Positions 18,175 through 29,517 of a DNA stretch of 59,556 nt are shown piece by piece. Positions within the stretch are counted from its first letter, which is position 1. The number at the start of each line of letters is the position of its first letter. The position numbers were made by a program, and so were the translations under genes. The notes under the pieces were generated by a model. The model was not told where the DNA came from, ran no database searches, and saw nothing but the letters and a program-made list of their open reading frames with translations. The DNA is from Planctomycetaceae bacterium (lineage in GTDB: Bacteria > Planctomycetota > Planctomycetia > Planctomycetales > Planctomycetaceae), in NCBI GenBank assembly GCA_020426345.1, contig JAGQQE010000003.1:1-59556 (forward strand), written 5' to 3'.

Positions 18175-21100
18175 CTACTTGCCTGCAGCAACTTTCGCAC
18201 TGCGGTTCATCAGCCAGACCAGGATCGGGCTCGCAACATAGATAGAACTGTACGTACCGATGATGATACCGACAGTCAGACAGAATGCGAAACCATGAAT
18301 CCCTTCGCCACCAAACGCGTACAAGACAATGACAACAAGGAATGTTGTCAAAGAGGTCAACAATGTTCGTGACAGGGTCTGATTGAGCGACTGATTGACA
18401 ATTTCCGCTGTCAGTTGAGGATTCTTGCCTCTTACTTCGCGAATACGGTCAAAGACGACAATGGTGTCATTCAGCGAGTATCCGACCAGAGTCAGAAATG
18501 CGGCAATCATCGGCAGATTGATACGGAAATCATTCACCAGCAGCAGGTTGCCAATCGGCGTGCCGTTGATGTAGGAAACAAGTGCCAGCATGCCCATCAC
18601 GAACAGTACGTCGTGAATCAACGCTGCAACAGCGGCCAGACCAAAGGTCACATGCTGGAATCGGAACCAGATGTAGGCCGTGATCACCAGCATGCTGAGA
18701 AGAATCGCGATGACAGCCCGGCTCTTCATTTCGCTGGCAACAGCACTGGCAAACGTGTTCACTTCGTCGAACAGCGGGCTTCTGGCCATACTGTCCTGCA
18801 TGGTTGTCAGCGCGGTTTTCAGATCATCCGGCTCAACAGCGGGCATCGCCCGAACAGTCACCTTTGAGTACTTGCGTACCGCCATTTCAGCGGCTTCCAT
18901 TCCGGAACCCTCAACGCCTGCGATCTCGATCAATGCAGACGGTTCACCATATCTGGGCTGGCCGTTACTTAAGATCCTGCTGAGTGCGGCAGACAGGTTA
19001 TCCAGAACCGTTCCGGCGGCAACTTCGTCAGACAGCGTGATATCGGCTGAAGAACCACCGTCGAATCGCTTCAACTGAAGTGCTTCGACGGAATCGTCGT
19101 CTTCCGCAATCTTGATCGGCTGAATATCGCTGAACTCCATCGTCACCATCCGAAGCTTCATGTCGCCGTTGCCCTTGAATGCTTCAAAGACTTTTCCGCG
19201 AACGCGTTCTTCGGCCGATGCATCTGCGGTATCATCCTGATTGGTGATTCCGGAATCGCTTTCGGTGGTTCGCAGGCGGAAATGGCGACCGACTCCTTCT
19301 GTGGTGTCCGCGTCCATAGCCAGACGTTCCAGTGTGAAGGCGTCTGTGAATTGCGTCGCGAGGACTTCGCGAACATCTTCCGTCTTCACATCTTCAGTGA
19401 ACTGCATGGTGACCATGGTTCCGCCGGTGAAGTCAATGTCGTAGTTCTCCTGACCACGTGAGAAGAATGCGACCAGACCTGTTCCGATCAGGGCGACCGA
19501 GATCACGGCACAAAGCTTTTGCTTGCCCAGGAAGTCCCAGTTGGTACTGCCGACGATCGACATCATACTGAGCTTTGATGCCCATCGCTTCTTTTCGATA
19601 ATGTCGAACAGTAATCGACCCACAAACAGGGCAGTGAACATGCTCATCACGATACCGATGAACAGGGTGATGGCAAACCCCTTCACCTGATCGGTACCGA
19701 TCGTGAACAGAACGACGGCTGTAAGCAGCGTTGTTACGTTGGCGTCAACAATCGTCGACAAGGCCTTGGCGAAACCATTCTGGATGGCCATCCTCAGGCT
19801 GGATCCACGGCTGAGTTCTTCACGCATGCGTTCGTAGATCAGAACGTTGGCGTCAACAGCCATACCGATCGTCAGAACGATACCAGCCAGCCCCGGCAGG
19901 CTGAATGTCGCGTTGATCAGCACCATCGTGCCAAGTACCAGGACGATATTCAGGGCGAGAGAGACAATAGCGACGACACCGGCGAGTCGATAGTAAAACA
20001 GCATGAAGACGACCACGATCGCTCCGCCCATGATCACCGAATTCACGCCTTTATTTCGAACGTCAGCACCCAGCGTCGGGTCGACGGTCGCTTCGCTCAA
20101 TGGCTTTGGATCAATCGGAACTTCAAGGGCACCTGCGTTCAGGACATCAGAAAGTTCCTGAGCTTCTTCGACGGAAAACCCGGTCCCACCACCTTCGATA
20201 TAACCACGCTCTGCAATGACCGAATTGATCTGCGGCGCCGAAAACACCTTGCGGTCAAGGACGATCGCCAGTTTGCGTGGACTCCGTCCTTCGATCGGAA
20301 GGTTTTCACTGGTCATGTTCTGGAACAGGAACCCCCCCGCCTGATTGAAGACGAAGTTCACGATAATTTCACCGTTGGGGGCATACCCCGGCGTTGCTGA
20401 AACCAGGTACTCACCAGTAATTCGCTGAGCTGGTGGGTCGACAAGAAGCAGGTACTCGAAGGTCTGATACTTCTCCGTTTTTCCGTCAACAGATCGAAGC
20501 TTTTCAACAGGTCGGCTGACAAGTGCCTCCTGAGGCTTGGGAACACCATTGGTTTCGTAAGCTTGTCGCCAGACGGCGATCATGTTGCCAGTGGCGTCCA
20601 GTAGTTCTTTTGTTTCCACATCCAGAGAGCGTCCCTGTTCCACGATTTCACGATCGTCGACGGGATCGGCTGCAATGAAGAACTCCAGGCTGCCCAGTGT
20701 AGTGAGCTTGCGCTTCAGCTCAGCCACGGTCTGCGGGTCTTCGCCCGGCACAATCACTTCAAGCCGGTCTGTACCGACCTGACGAACCATGATTTCCTCT
20801 GCCCCGGAAGGGTTGATTCGCTTGCCAACGGCCCCCACCATCCGGTCCATAATTTCATTGGTGACTTCCTTACCTTCTCCGTTCACCTTGTAAACGATGT
20901 TGGTCCCGCCTTTCAGGTCGATCCCAAGACGAATGGTCTCAGTGACGGGCCGTCCGGCCATGATGGAGCCGATAAAAGGTGCCAGACCCAGCACCAGTGC
21001 AAACAGGCTGACGCCGATTCGGAAGCCCCACTCTTTCACCTTGAGTGCATTGGCGAGCAGTTGCCCCAGCACGAATGGAAGAACAATCAGAGCCAGAACA

Positions 21101-21270
21101 CCAAACAGCACCAGCACTCCTGTCATGCCGGACGATGGTGCAGCTGCCTCTGTCGTTTCAGCCACTTTCGAGGCTGTTTCCAGGGCTTCTGCAGCGGTGT
21201 CAGCTGCTGCTGCGACCGCTTCAGAATCCTGCAAGGCCAGAGTCAGCAATCCGTTAAGGAATTGATACAT
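18175..21270 (-). CDS. secDF: Fused protein-export subunit SecD-SecF
   Basis: Inner-membrane accessory of the Sec translocon that uses the proton gradient to help pull proteins across. One 1031-residue chain joins SecD and SecF. The SecD half carries GIDLKGGTNIVYKV, a large periplasmic domain (about 125-400) and the conserved GMAVDANVLIYERMREEL before six membrane helices. The SecF half begins near YDIDFTGGTMVTMQF and ends with GYSLNDTIVVFDRIREVRG and the last helices. Unusual are an N-terminal Ala/Glu-rich stretch (about residues 15-45) and an extra hydrophobic pair (GVLVLFGVLALIVLPFVL and IGVSLFALVLGLAPFIG) before the SecD domain. yajC lies 69 bases upstream, the classical arrangement. A terminator follows. 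Confidence 0.95.
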   Translation of the reverse strand: MYQFLNGLLTLALQDSEAVAAAADTAAEALETASKVAETTEAAAPSSGMTGVLVLFGVLALIVLPFVLGQLLANALKVKEWGFRIGVSLFALVLGLAPFIGSIMAGRPVTETIRLGIDLKGGTNIVYKVNGEGKEVTNEIMDRMVGAVGKRINPSGAEEIMVRQVGTDRLEVIVPGEDPQTVAELKRKLTTLGSLEFFIAADPVDDREIVEQGRSLDVETKELLDATGNMIAVWRQAYETNGVPKPQEALVSRPVEKLRSVDGKTEKYQTFEYLLLVDPPAQRITGEYLVSATPGYAPNGEIIVNFVFNQAGGFLFQNMTSENLPIEGRSPRKLAIVLDRKVFSAPQINSVIAERGYIEGGGTGFSVEEAQELSDVLNAGALEVPIDPKPLSEATVDPTLGADVRNKGVNSVIMGGAIVVVFMLFYYRLAGVVAIVSLALNIVLVLGTMVLINATFSLPGLAGIVLTIGMAVDANVLIYERMREELSRGSSLRMAIQNGFAKALSTIVDANVTTLLTAVVLFTIGTDQVKGFAITLFIGIVMSMFTALFVGRLLFDIIEKKRWASKLSMMSIVGSTNWDFLGKQKLCAVISVALIGTGLVAFFSRGQENYDIDFTGGTMVTMQFTEDVKTEDVREVLATQFTDAFTLERLAMDADTTEGVGRHFRLRTTESDSGITNQDDTADASAEERVRGKVFEAFKGNGDMKLRMVTMEFSDIQPIKIAEDDDSVEALQLKRFDGGSSADITLSDEVAAGTVLDNLSAALSRILSNGQPRYGEPSALIEIAGVEGSGMEAAEMAVRKYSKVTVRAMPAVEPDDLKTALTTMQDSMARSPLFDEVNTFASAVASEMKSRAVIAILLSMLVITAYIWFRFQHVTFGLAAVAALIHDVLFVMGMLALVSYINGTPIGNLLLVNDFRINLPMIAAFLTLVGYSLNDTIVVFDRIREVRGKNPQLTAEIVNQSLNQTLSRTLLTSLTTFLVVIVLYAFGGEGIHGFAFCLTVGIIIGTYSSIYVASPILVWLMNRSAKVAAGK

Positions 21271-21339
21271 CGAAGAAGTTCCTGAGGATGTCAGCCGTTG
21301 AAAAGGGGGATATCGAAAAGCCCGCTGGAACTTAGTCCA

Positions 21340-21720
21340 TCAGGTCGAAGAATTTGAATCTGTGGAGTCTTCCAGCAGTCCCTGAATGCTGGATCGCAGG
21401 AACTTAATTCGCGTGTTGTCGTCAACCTTCAGAGTAATCCTGGCGTTGTCCGACGACACCTCCACGACCGTTCCAATGATGCCACCCGCGGTGACAACCT
21501 TGTCGTTCTTTTTGAGGTTTGCCAACACAGCGGCTCGCTTCTGTTGTTCTTTTTGCTGAGGTCGCATGAACAACAGATAGAACATCACACCAATGATCAG
21601 GAACGGGCCCATGGTCACCAGAGGATTTGGTTCGCCCGGCTTCACGGCGTCCTGAGCAAGAATGCAGGTTCGCCAAAGCTGCGGGATAACATTCTCGATC
21701 GACGTTTGAAAATTCAGCAC
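21340..21720 (-). CDS. yajC: Sec translocon accessory subunit YajC
   Basis: Small single-pass inner-membrane protein that associates with SecDF. The membrane helix is GPFLIIGVMFYLLFMRP, followed by the invariant PQQKEQQKR basic segment and the beta-barrel-like cytoplasmic part LKKNDKVVTAGGIIGTVVEV with TRIKFLRSSI near the end. 126 residues against about 110 in E. coli; the extra length is N-terminal. The start at 21720 is a GTG with a weak AGG upstream; an internal ATG (codon 37, MGPFLIIG) would remove everything before the helix and is possible. It sits between tgt and secDF as in many bacteria. Confidence 0.93.
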   Translation of the reverse strand: MLNFQTSIENVIPQLWRTCILAQDAVKPGEPNPLVTMGPFLIIGVMFYLLFMRPQQKEQQKRAAVLANLKKNDKVVTAGGIIGTVVEVSSDNARITLKVDDNTRIKFLRSSIQGLLEDSTDSNSST

Positions 21721-21895
21721 TCGATTTGCCTGATGTTTTGCACGCTGGAGGAAACTTTCCCACGGATACGTCCGGACTTCGCCATCAAAGTCCGCCTGTT
21801 ACCGCTCAGTACTGGCAGAACCAGCAACGAACAACAGACGTTCTACGACGTAATCACTCAGTTGTGGGCGATTTGTCAGGGAAAAACGCGGCATA

Positions 21896-23014
21896 TTAGG
21901 GCTGCGAGTGCCAGCGGGCAAGTTGATTCGAACGGAACTCCCCCGCAACACCCGCGATTATCGCCTTCCGGAGATTACGGACGAGGGTTTGGTAAAATGT
22001 GATGTTGTGAAGCGACAGCAGAATCGGGCCCAGCATTTCCTTCGCAACGAACAGATGCCTCAGATACGCCCGGCTGTAGCGAGTGCACGCAACACAGCTG
22101 CATTCCAGGTCCAGTGGACTGTCATCCCTCTGGTGGACGGCATTTCGTAAACGAACCGGGCCGGAACTCGTGAATGCCATTGCATTACGGCCATTTCGGG
22201 TGGGCATCACGCAGTCGAACAGGTCAATTCCCCGACAAACCGCTTCCAGAATGTCTTCCGGCCGCCCGACACCCATCAGGTATCGCGGTTTTTGGACAGG
22301 CAGGGCAGGAACCGTGAAATCCAGGGTGCGGTACATCGCCTCAGGAGGCTCCCCGACACTTAAACCACCAATCGCGTACCCTGGGAATTCCAGGCTGACG
22401 AGGGAATCTGCAGATCGCAGCCTCATTTCTTCGTGCACGCCCCCCTGAACAATTCCAAACAGGGCCTGGTCCGACCTCTCCTTGGCATCCCGGCAGCGTT
22501 TTGCCCAGAGAGTCGTGCGATCGACAGCTTTGCGGATCTTTTCAATTGATTCGCCGGACGGAGGGCATTCGTCCAGACACATAATGACATCGGCCCCCAG
22601 ATTCTCCTGAATCCTCACGGCGGTTTCCGGAGAAAGCTCCAGCAGGCTGCCGTCGATGTGGGATCGAAAGACCGCTTTTTCATCGGTGAGCTTTCGCATA
22701 GCGGCCAGACTGAAGACCTGAAACCCTCCGCTGTCAGTCAGAATTGGACCGTCCCAGTCCATAAATCGATGCAGACCACCCAGTTCGGCCACAATTTCGC
22801 TTCCGGGGCGCAACGCCAAATGGTAGGTGTTGGCAAGAACCATTTGCGCCCCTGCATCCCGTAACTGCGAAGGAAGCAGCCCCTTGACCGTTCCAAGCGT
22901 GCCCACCGGCATGAATGCGGGCGTCTCAACGACGCCGTGCGGCGTTACCCATCGGCCAGCTCGACCTGATGTCTGCGAATCTGATGCATCCAGGTGAAAC
23001 TTAAAACTGCTCAT
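21896..23014 (-). CDS. tgt: Queuine tRNA-ribosyltransferase
   Basis: Exchanges guanine-34 in the anticodon of GUN tRNAs for the queuosine precursor preQ1. TIM-barrel enzyme of 372 residues, the normal length. Visible active-site elements are [11 protein letters not shown] with catalytic Asp94, the specificity segment [23 protein letters not shown], and nucleophile Asp267 in [11 protein letters not shown]. Zinc ligands are Cys305, Cys307, Cys310 (CSCVAC) and His336. The ATG overlaps the stop of the MMPL gene by 4 bases, indicating translational coupling. 175 bases separate it from yajC. Confidence 0.97.
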   Translation of the reverse strand: MSSFKFHLDASDSQTSGRAGRWVTPHGVVETPAFMPVGTLGTVKGLLPSQLRDAGAQMVLANTYHLALRPGSEIVAELGGLHRFMDWDGPILTDSGGFQVFSLAAMRKLTDEKAVFRSHIDGSLLELSPETAVRIQENLGADVIMCLDECPPSGESIEKIRKAVDRTTLWAKRCRDAKERSDQALFGIVQGGVHEEMRLRSADSLVSLEFPGYAIGGLSVGEPPEAMYRTLDFTVPALPVQKPRYLMGVGRPEDILEAVCRGIDLFDCVMPTRNGRNAMAFTSSGPVRLRNAVHQRDDSPLDLECSCVACTRYSRAYLRHLFVAKEMLGPILLSLHNITFYQTLVRNLRKAIIAGVAGEFRSNQLARWHSQP

Positions 23015-25659
23015 GAATGCTTTACCGCATCGGTTTTTTCCTGATCGAAATCGATCGGATTCATACTGCCTGAGCTGTCCCTGCCCGAAACCATGCCACT
23101 GGAGTCAAAACCATCGCTGGCCATTCCTTCACGCTCCACCACGGTTTCCGGCTGGAATCCTGCAAGACGGCTCATGGGGCCTAAGCGTCCCTGGGCCAGC
23201 AACACCATGAACGCTGGCACCATGATGGGTCGAACAACAAACGTATCCAGCAAGACGCCCAGTGCCAGTGCGAAGCCAAGTTGATCCATGCCCAGAAGAC
23301 TGCCGGCCATCAGCGACGAAAAGGAACCCGCCATGATAATTCCACAGCTGGAAATAATCCCTCCGGTCTTTTCCAGAGCCACCGTGATGCCGCGAATCGG
23401 GCCATGCGTCTTGCGTTCTTCGTCGATGCGCGTCATCAGGAAGATGTTGTAGTCCTCTCCCACGGCAATCAGGATCGTGAACAGAAACAGTGGCACCTTC
23501 CAGTCCATTCCGGTAAAGCCGGAAGGATCCATCGCCCAGAAGACAAAGAAGGTAATACCAAGAGTTGCGAGGTAGCTGTAAAAGACGCTCAGAATCAGGT
23601 AGCTACAGATCCCCGGTTTTCGCAGTAACGCGACCAGGACCACATAGACGCTGACCAACACCAGGAGGTCGATACGAATCTGATCGCGGTCGGTAACGTC
23701 TTTTAAGTCACTGACGTTGGCAGTGGGACCTTTGAATGACAACCGGGCGTTGGCCAGCTCTTCAGGCAGCATGGTCGGCAGTTCATCGCGCAGTTTTCTG
23801 AATTCCGCAATGCTGCTCGTGGAAAATGGGTCGTTTTCGAAAATCAGATCCAGACGCGTCACGGAGTGATTTTCTTTGCTCACGTAGTAGTCTCGCGCCA
23901 GTTTTCGTTGCCCGATGGCCTGAGCGGCGTTCAGTCTGACTGATCCACGGTTTCCCCTGGGTGAGGACAATGATCGAACGGAGTGAATTCCAAGACGTTG
24001 CTTGTCCGCCTCAAGTGAACTGGAGAGCTTTTCGATAAGCCTCTCCGGACCTCGAGAGAGTTCGCGAAAGTCGATCCCTTCCGCTTCCAGCAATACGTAA
24101 ACCGGGCCGACTTCACCTGCCGGGAAGTGAGACTGAATCGCCTGGATCCCGCGCAAACTGGTGGAATCATCCGGTAATTCAGACAACAGACCATAACTCA
24201 GGTGACTGAAGTAAATAACACCAATCATGGCGAACGGCAGCATTCCCAGAATGCTCAGCAGCCAGGTGAGCCCCGGACGCTGCTGAACCAGATTTGCGAT
24301 GCGTTGCCAGCCTGTCTGCATCAAGTTGGCTCTCTGTAGCCGCGTCAACCAACTGGCTTTTACCAGAAAGCCACCTTCACCACGGTTGTGCAGCGTCATC
24401 ATGCTTGGCCAGAACGCCCAGCGACCAAACAAACGAATCACAGCAGGGGTCAGCGTAATACTGGCGATCAGACAAATGAACAGACCACACGTGATGGCGT
24501 AACCCGCCTGACGGAACTTGCCGAATTCGGCGAACATCATCATGCCAATACCAAAGATTGATGTACCCGCACTCGTCGCCAGTGCCGGGCCAATTGTCTT
24601 CAGTGTACGAGAGACCCCTTCTTCTATGGTTGCGCCGTCATCCAGTTCTTCTCGATAGCGAGCCATCAGGAACAAACCGTAATCGATGCCCGCTCCGTAG
24701 ACGACGACCGTCACATAAGTTTCAATTCCATTGAACAGACTGACCCACCCATACTCCGCGGCAATAGCCAGAAGGCTGATGGCAACGGTGGTCGAAACAG
24801 CAACCGTGATCAGTGGTATCAGCGCCAGCAATGGAGCGCGGTAGATGGCGATCAGAAGAATGACGACCAGAATCACGGTCCATTTCTCGGTGGCCTTCGC
24901 GCTCTTCTGCGACTCCATGATCATGTCACGACCGAAAGTGGCCGAACCACTGATCGCAACATCCAGGCCCGCTGGCATCGTGGGAGACGAAGACTGATTG
25001 TTTCCTGTCGCAGTCCCCGGATTCTGTACGGGGGTGCGATAAAGCCGATCAATGAATTCCTCAATCGCATTGACCAGTTCAGAATTGGCCTGATCCAGGA
25101 ACTCAGTCTTCAGCTGCACAACAATCAACGACGCTTTGCCATCTTCGCTGTTCAGAAGGTCGCCGATTTTGGGATCCTGAAACCACTGGATATCATGAAC
25201 GATCTCGCGCAGTCGATCCTGTCTTGCGACCTGCTCCTTCGTCAGCGCGGCCGAACGCCGTTCCTGCTCTTCAATTTCCTCCGATAACAGCTCATCCGCT
25301 TCTCGCTTCAGTCCCGTCAGCAGGTAAAGTTCCGGAACCAGGACATCCGTAATGAATAGCTTGTCAGAATTCTGAAGCCCTGCTTTGAATTCGGCATTGT
25401 CCCGATCAACGCTGCCGTCTTCGCGACGCACAACCAGGACAACACTGCTTTCGAGCATGTCATCCGGAAAGGCCGTTCGAAATCCCAATTCGGCCAGTCG
25501 GCTCGGAGAATCCGACGGAAGAAACGCAAATTCGCCGTTTTGAACAACTGTGGACCATTCGGGGGCAGCCAAAAAAGAAACAAGCAGCAGCAACATCCAG
25601 CACGCCGCAATCAGCGGCGCCCGTTTGGCGGCCAGGTTTCCAAGCTTCCCGAAAAACAT
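23011..25659 (-). CDS. MMPL/RND-superfamily transporter
   Basis: Inner-membrane proton-driven exporter of the RND superfamily, MMPL branch; relatives move lipids or hopanoids. 882 residues in two homologous halves, each with one helix ([20 protein letters not shown] in half one), a large periplasmic loop and five more helices. The proton-relay type motifs of this family are visible as [18 protein letters not shown] in the first half and [16 protein letters not shown] in the second. The ATG at 25659 is preferred over a TTG at 25692, which has no Shine-Dalgarno. It overlaps tgt by 4 bases, so it leads the tgt-yajC-secDF block. A cytoplasmic tail of about 60 residues is polar. Substrate unknown. 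Confidence 0.88.
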   Translation of the reverse strand: MFFGKLGNLAAKRAPLIAACWMLLLLVSFLAAPEWSTVVQNGEFAFLPSDSPSRLAELGFRTAFPDDMLESSVVLVVRREDGSVDRDNAEFKAGLQNSDKLFITDVLVPELYLLTGLKREADELLSEEIEEQERRSAALTKEQVARQDRLREIVHDIQWFQDPKIGDLLNSEDGKASLIVVQLKTEFLDQANSELVNAIEEFIDRLYRTPVQNPGTATGNNQSSSPTMPAGLDVAISGSATFGRDMIMESQKSAKATEKWTVILVVILLIAIYRAPLLALIPLITVAVSTTVAISLLAIAAEYGWVSLFNGIETYVTVVVYGAGIDYGLFLMARYREELDDGATIEEGVSRTLKTIGPALATSAGTSIFGIGMMMFAEFGKFRQAGYAITCGLFICLIASITLTPAVIRLFGRWAFWPSMMTLHNRGEGGFLVKASWLTRLQRANLMQTGWQRIANLVQQRPGLTWLLSILGMLPFAMIGVIYFSHLSYGLLSELPDDSTSLRGIQAIQSHFPAGEVGPVYVLLEAEGIDFRELSRGPERLIEKLSSSLEADKQRLGIHSVRSLSSPRGNRGSVRLNAAQAIGQRKLARDYYVSKENHSVTRLDLIFENDPFSTSSIAEFRKLRDELPTMLPEELANARLSFKGPTANVSDLKDVTDRDQIRIDLLVLVSVYVVLVALLRKPGICSYLILSVFYSYLATLGITFFVFWAMDPSGFTGMDWKVPLFLFTILIAVGEDYNIFLMTRIDEERKTHGPIRGITVALEKTGGIISSCGIIMAGSFSSLMAGSLLGMDQLGFALALGVLLDTFVVRPIMVPAFMVLLAQGRLGPMSRLAGFQPETVVEREGMASDGFDSSGMVSGRDSSGSMNPIDFDQEKTDAVKHS

Positions 25660-25997
25660 ATGAACAGTTTGTTCCAGTAAAGTCGCCGTCAAAGTGCAGG
25701 CATCGCGTCATGTTCAGAGCGGCCTGATTCCAGGCATCGCCGACCTGCGTAATGTCGCCACTGGTCTGGGTTTATCAAAGCCGGGCAGTCTAGCAACCGC
25801 ATTTCAAAGTCTAAAGTCGCCCGGCAAAATCCCTGAAAGCATCTGAAGAATGGCCATCTCGGAGCTGCATTCCGGAGAATGTTTCCTGTACAGATTGCCG
25901 CTTGGTCATTTGTTGCGTGTATCTTGCGCCGAACGCAGTTCATTCTGCGTTTGTTAGAATCACCGCGGCGATTGACGAAACAGGAAAGGAGAGAGCA
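25660..25997. other. Divergent intergenic region
   Basis: Lies between the MMPL gene (minus) and the ankyrin gene (plus) and should hold both promoters. I see no repeat or hairpin worth naming. The last bases hold a strong ribosome-binding site (AAAGGAGAGAG) for the ankyrin gene. Confidence 0.4.
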
Positions 25998-27161
25998 ATG
26001 AGAACCAGGATTCAGTACATCCTGCCTGCGCAAATTGCCCGTTTTGACCGAACGACAATTTCATCCTCGAGCGTATTTCGGGCGGTCAATGGCTTCGCCT
26101 GTCATCAAGACTCGGCCCTGAATTACACCGAACTTCCCTTCGTCGAAGAAGCCGGTTTGCGGGGCGGCTACCCAAGAATCGTTCTCTCCCCCGGCGGAAA
26201 GCTGCTTCTGAGCCTTGAGTTTGATGCCACCCGGAACCTGACACGGAAGGAACTCGCTGCGTTGAAACTCGAAATGGACGGGCAAATGCTGGATGGCATC
26301 GGCGCGGGATGCTTCGACGAACTTACCGCGGCAACAGGGCTCAGCATTCAGATCGCCGCATCTGCCAAATCAAAGTGCCAGCAAGCCGCCGGAACCGCGT
26401 GGCGACCGGGAAGAACGACGGAAAACGGAAACAGAAGCCGCATTGACGCTGTCCGGAAGCAGATGGAAAAGCTGGAATCCCTTCCTCCGGACGTCAACAC
26501 CGCAAAGCAGTCACCGGCAGGCGAAACCTTGCCATCAGCCTCACCAAAGGCGCGGTCAGCCTCACCGAAGGCGCGGTCATCTCGGGCAAAAGCAAAATCA
26601 CCCCAGGCAAAGTTGTCAACATCGACAACTGGACCCGGGAGACTTGCGCCATCCGAACCCGAAAGTAGCAGGGCAAGACCCGATTTCCAGAAGTTGTTTC
26701 AACTGCTGGCGAAACCAGAGCGAGATCAACTGATCCCGCAAATCAAAAACGAACTGGATCGTGTTGGCAATGATCTGAGCTCCGTTGTGGATGGTCAGCT
26801 GCCGAACATGAATTTCCAGAACCCGAAGCTTCTGCGATTGCTGCTGGACGCAGGCCTCCCGCCAAATACAACCGACGTTTCACGTCACTCCCTGTTGATT
26901 CAGGCTGCCGTCAATCCGAAGTCGATTCAGATCCTGCTGAAGCATGGTGTCGATGTGAACCGCGTTTGTGAGTCGACTCATACGGTCACTGCCCTGATGC
27001 GGGCAGCTTCCGTTGGAGCATTACTGTCTGTCGAGCTGTTACTTCAAAATGGTGCCGCCCCCGGGTTGAAGAACAGAAATGGCAAGACAGCTCTGGACAT
27101 GGTTGACCGACGCTCGAAGTCGCGCCAGAAGATCATCGATTTGCTCAACAGTCACTCGTGA
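25998..27161 (+). CDS. Ankyrin-repeat protein with basic low-complexity linker
   Basis: 387 residues. The C-terminal third (about 265-385) carries three to four ankyrin-like repeats: NPKLLRLLLDAGLPPNTTD, SLLIQAAVNPKSIQILLKHG, TALMRAASVGALLSVELLLQ and a final GKTALDMVDRRS. Ankyrin repeats mediate protein contacts. The N-terminal 150 residues are not recognised. Between them is a linker rich in Ser/Pro/Lys/Arg containing SPKAR twice, encoded by a 21-base tandem repeat (26535-26576). The ATG at 25998 is chosen because AAAGGAGAGAG stands 6 bases upstream; the frame is open to 25902. No signal peptide; probably cytoplasmic. Confidence 0.82.
   Translation: MRTRIQYILPAQIARFDRTTISSSSVFRAVNGFACHQDSALNYTELPFVEEAGLRGGYPRIVLSPGGKLLLSLEFDATRNLTRKELAALKLEMDGQMLDGIGAGCFDELTAATGLSIQIAASAKSKCQQAAGTAWRPGRTTENGNRSRIDAVRKQMEKLESLPPDVNTAKQSPAGETLPSASPKARSASPKARSSRAKAKSPQAKLSTSTTGPGRLAPSEPESSRARPDFQKLFQLLAKPERDQLIPQIKNELDRVGNDLSSVVDGQLPNMNFQNPKLLRLLLDAGLPPNTTDVSRHSLLIQAAVNPKSIQILLKHGVDVNRVCESTHTVTALMRAASVGALLSVELLLQNGAAPGLKNRNGKTALDMVDRRSKSRQKIIDLLNSHS
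26535..26576 (+). repeat. 21-base tandem duplication in the ankyrin gene linker
   Basis: Two adjacent 21-base units starting TCAGCCTCACC differ at a single base (A/G at the twelfth position) and encode the repeated SPKARSA. Confidence 0.85.
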
Positions 27162-27403
27162 TTCAACTCCCTCAGGCACCGTTGCTGAATGGAACGGCAG
27201 CCACTATGGCTCATTGAGGGCAAAGGCGAAATCCATTGGCTTCGAATCCGAATCACGAAGTCTGACGCTGTCGACGGTCACGGAACTGCCTAGAATCAAG
27301 TAACGCTGGAATCGAATGGCGGTTGTGTCGGATGGCGCGCGGAACGAAAGCGAGCAATGTCCGCGGCCGCCCCCTGTTTGTTCGTACCCCGAAAGGCAGA
27401 AAA

Positions 27404-29164
27404 ATGGCTCCGAAGAAGAAACCCACCAGGGCAGCCAGAAGTTCCAATGCGTCACAGGCACCGGCTGTCGCAAACAGGAAAAATTCACGCAGGAGCTCCG
27501 ATTCTACACCTTCCTCGAACAGCACAACAGCGGCGGCCCGAATGACCATCGGGGGGTATTTGATTCAGCGACTTCAGGACTATGGTGTGCGAGATATCTT
27601 CGGCATTCCAGGGGACTTTGTACTGCAGTTTTACGGGATGCTGGAAGACAGCCCCATCAATGTCGTTGGAACCACAAACGAAGCCTGCGCCGGGTATGCG
27701 GCCGATGGTTATGCTCGGATCAATGGTATCGGTGCGGTTTGTGTCACCTATTGCGTCGGGGGCCTGAGTCTGTGTAATGCGGTGGCCGGAGCATACGCAG
27801 AAAAGAGTCCGGTAATTGTGATCAGCGGTTCGCCCGGTATGTCGGAACGGCGTTCGGATCCGTTGCTTCATCACCGCGTGCGGGACTTCAACACGCAACG
27901 TGATGTCTTTGAAAAAATCACCGTTGCAACCGCTTCGCTCGAAGATGAACTGACAGCGTTTCGTGAAATTGATCGATGCCTGGAAGCCTGTGTTCGCTTC
28001 AAACGGCCTGTATTTCTTGAGATTCCTCGGGACAAAGTCCTGGCAGAAGCAACCCACGCACACGTTCCGGTTGTTACTCCGCTGGTCAGTGACCCCGATG
28101 CGTTGCAGGAATGCCTGAAGGAAGCGAGGGAAAGCATCCACGCCGCAAAACGCCCTGTCATCATCGCGGGAGTTGAGACACATCGTTTCGGTCTGCGCGA
28201 GCAGGTTCTCGAGTTGGCGGAAGCAAATAACATCCCGATCTGTGCAACGTTGCTCGGAAAGTCTGTTGTCAGCGAAAAACACCCTCTCTACCTGGGTGTC
28301 TACGAAGGCGCCATGGGCCGTGATGAGGTAAGACGTTATGTGGAAGAGAGCGACTGCGTCATCCTGCTGGGCGCTTTTATGACTGATATCAATCTGGGGA
28401 TCTTTACAGCACGACTGGATCCCGGCCGGTGCATTTATGCGACCAGCGAAAAACTGAGAATCCGGCATCACCACTTCCATGATGTCCTGTTCACCGACTT
28501 CGTCACACACCTGGCTTCGAAGAAGATTGGCCCGGTGCGAGCTGCTCCGAAAGTTCGTCCTCCCGAAGTTCCTGCATGGTCCCCAAAGAACGATCAACCA
28601 ATTACAATCAGGAGATTATTTCAGAAGATCAACAGCCTTCTGGACCAATCCATGGTCGTTGTTGCCGACACCGGCGATTCCATGTTTGCCGCAGCTGATT
28701 TGTCAATCAGCCGACACACAGAATTCCTGAGCACCGCTTACTACACTTCGATGGGGTTTTCGATCCCGGCGTCCGTCGGAGTTCAGGTTGCGAACCGCAA
28801 CCTCAGGCCCCTCGTTCTGGTAGGGGATGGCGCATTTCAAATGACTTGCATGGAACTTTCCACCACCGTCAGGCGTGGATTCAACCCCATCGTCATTGTC
28901 CTGAACAACAAGGGCTATTCGACAGAACGCTTCATTCAGGAAGGGCCGTTTAACGACATCCACAACTGGAACTATCACCGGATGCCGGAACTGCTTGGGG
29001 CTGGCTGGGGATTCGAAGTTCGAACAGAAGGGGATCTGGAAAAAGCCATCAAAGCGGCGATCGCCAATCAGGATTCCTTCAGCCTTCTGAACGTTCATCT
29101 GGAAAAACTGGATGTGAGTCCCGCTCTCAAACGACTGGCGGAACGTCTGGCAGACCGAATTTAG
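27404..29164 (+). CDS. Thiamine-diphosphate 2-oxo acid decarboxylase (indolepyruvate/pyruvate decarboxylase type)
   Basis: Non-oxidative decarboxylase of the pyruvate/indolepyruvate decarboxylase family, turning a 2-oxo acid into an aldehyde and CO2. The cofactor-activating glutamate is Glu93 in [15 protein letters not shown], the twin histidines typical of this branch are in [10 protein letters not shown], and the diphosphate/Mg motif [20 protein letters not shown] reaches [10 protein letters not shown] near residues 473-508. 586 residues, about 40 more than usual: the first 46 are a Lys/Arg/Ser-rich tail not found in typical enzymes. The ATG at 27404 has GAAAGGCAG just upstream; the frame is open to 27323, and the domain itself could start at the ATG at 27542. 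Which oxo acid is used cannot be told. Confidence 0.88.
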   Translation: MAPKKKPTRAARSSNASQAPAVANRKNSRRSSDSTPSSNSTTAAARMTIGGYLIQRLQDYGVRDIFGIPGDFVLQFYGMLEDSPINVVGTTNEACAGYAADGYARINGIGAVCVTYCVGGLSLCNAVAGAYAEKSPVIVISGSPGMSERRSDPLLHHRVRDFNTQRDVFEKITVATASLEDELTAFREIDRCLEACVRFKRPVFLEIPRDKVLAEATHAHVPVVTPLVSDPDALQECLKEARESIHAAKRPVIIAGVETHRFGLREQVLELAEANNIPICATLLGKSVVSEKHPLYLGVYEGAMGRDEVRRYVEESDCVILLGAFMTDINLGIFTARLDPGRCIYATSEKLRIRHHHFHDVLFTDFVTHLASKKIGPVRAAPKVRPPEVPAWSPKNDQPITIRRLFQKINSLLDQSMVVVADTGDSMFAAADLSISRHTEFLSTAYYTSMGFSIPASVGVQVANRNLRPLVLVGDGAFQMTCMELSTTVRRGFNPIVIVLNNKGYSTERFIQEGPFNDIHNWNYHRMPELLGAGWGFEVRTEGDLEKAIKAAIANQDSFSLLNVHLEKLDVSPALKRLAERLADRI

Positions 29165-29517
29165 CCGCCTTTATCAAACCTGCGAAGGCAATCCTGAGTG
29201 AGCGAGAGACGTTTTACAGGCCATCGGTCTATCGCTGATGCATCGGGTTCCATTCTTCAAGCGGCTGCCGGGTTGCTCACAACCAGAAAGTGCAATAGCC
29301 AACACTTACCGGTTGTGGGCAGTCCTTGCGATCCCGAAATCTTTTGGACCTGCAGGGAATGGTTTCCCGTGGCAATTTGATCCTGCTTCAATTCGGAAGC
29401 CGGGTCTTGTGGTCGTTGGCTGTAACGACACTGACCGTCTTATCGACTAACATGTCGCGCAGTGAACACAAAGCATCGTGCCGTTGACTTCAGATTTGTC
29501 CTCTTTGAATCCCATTC
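29165..29517. other. Intergenic stretch, nothing recognised
   Basis: Between two plus-strand genes. No convincing hairpin, repeat or short gene; the small open frames are not protein-like. Confidence 0.4.

Noticed and set aside
21290-21315. CAGCCGTTGAAAAGGGGG between secDF and yajC as a further element copy
   Set aside because: Only the first dozen bases match; no core or opposite end follows.
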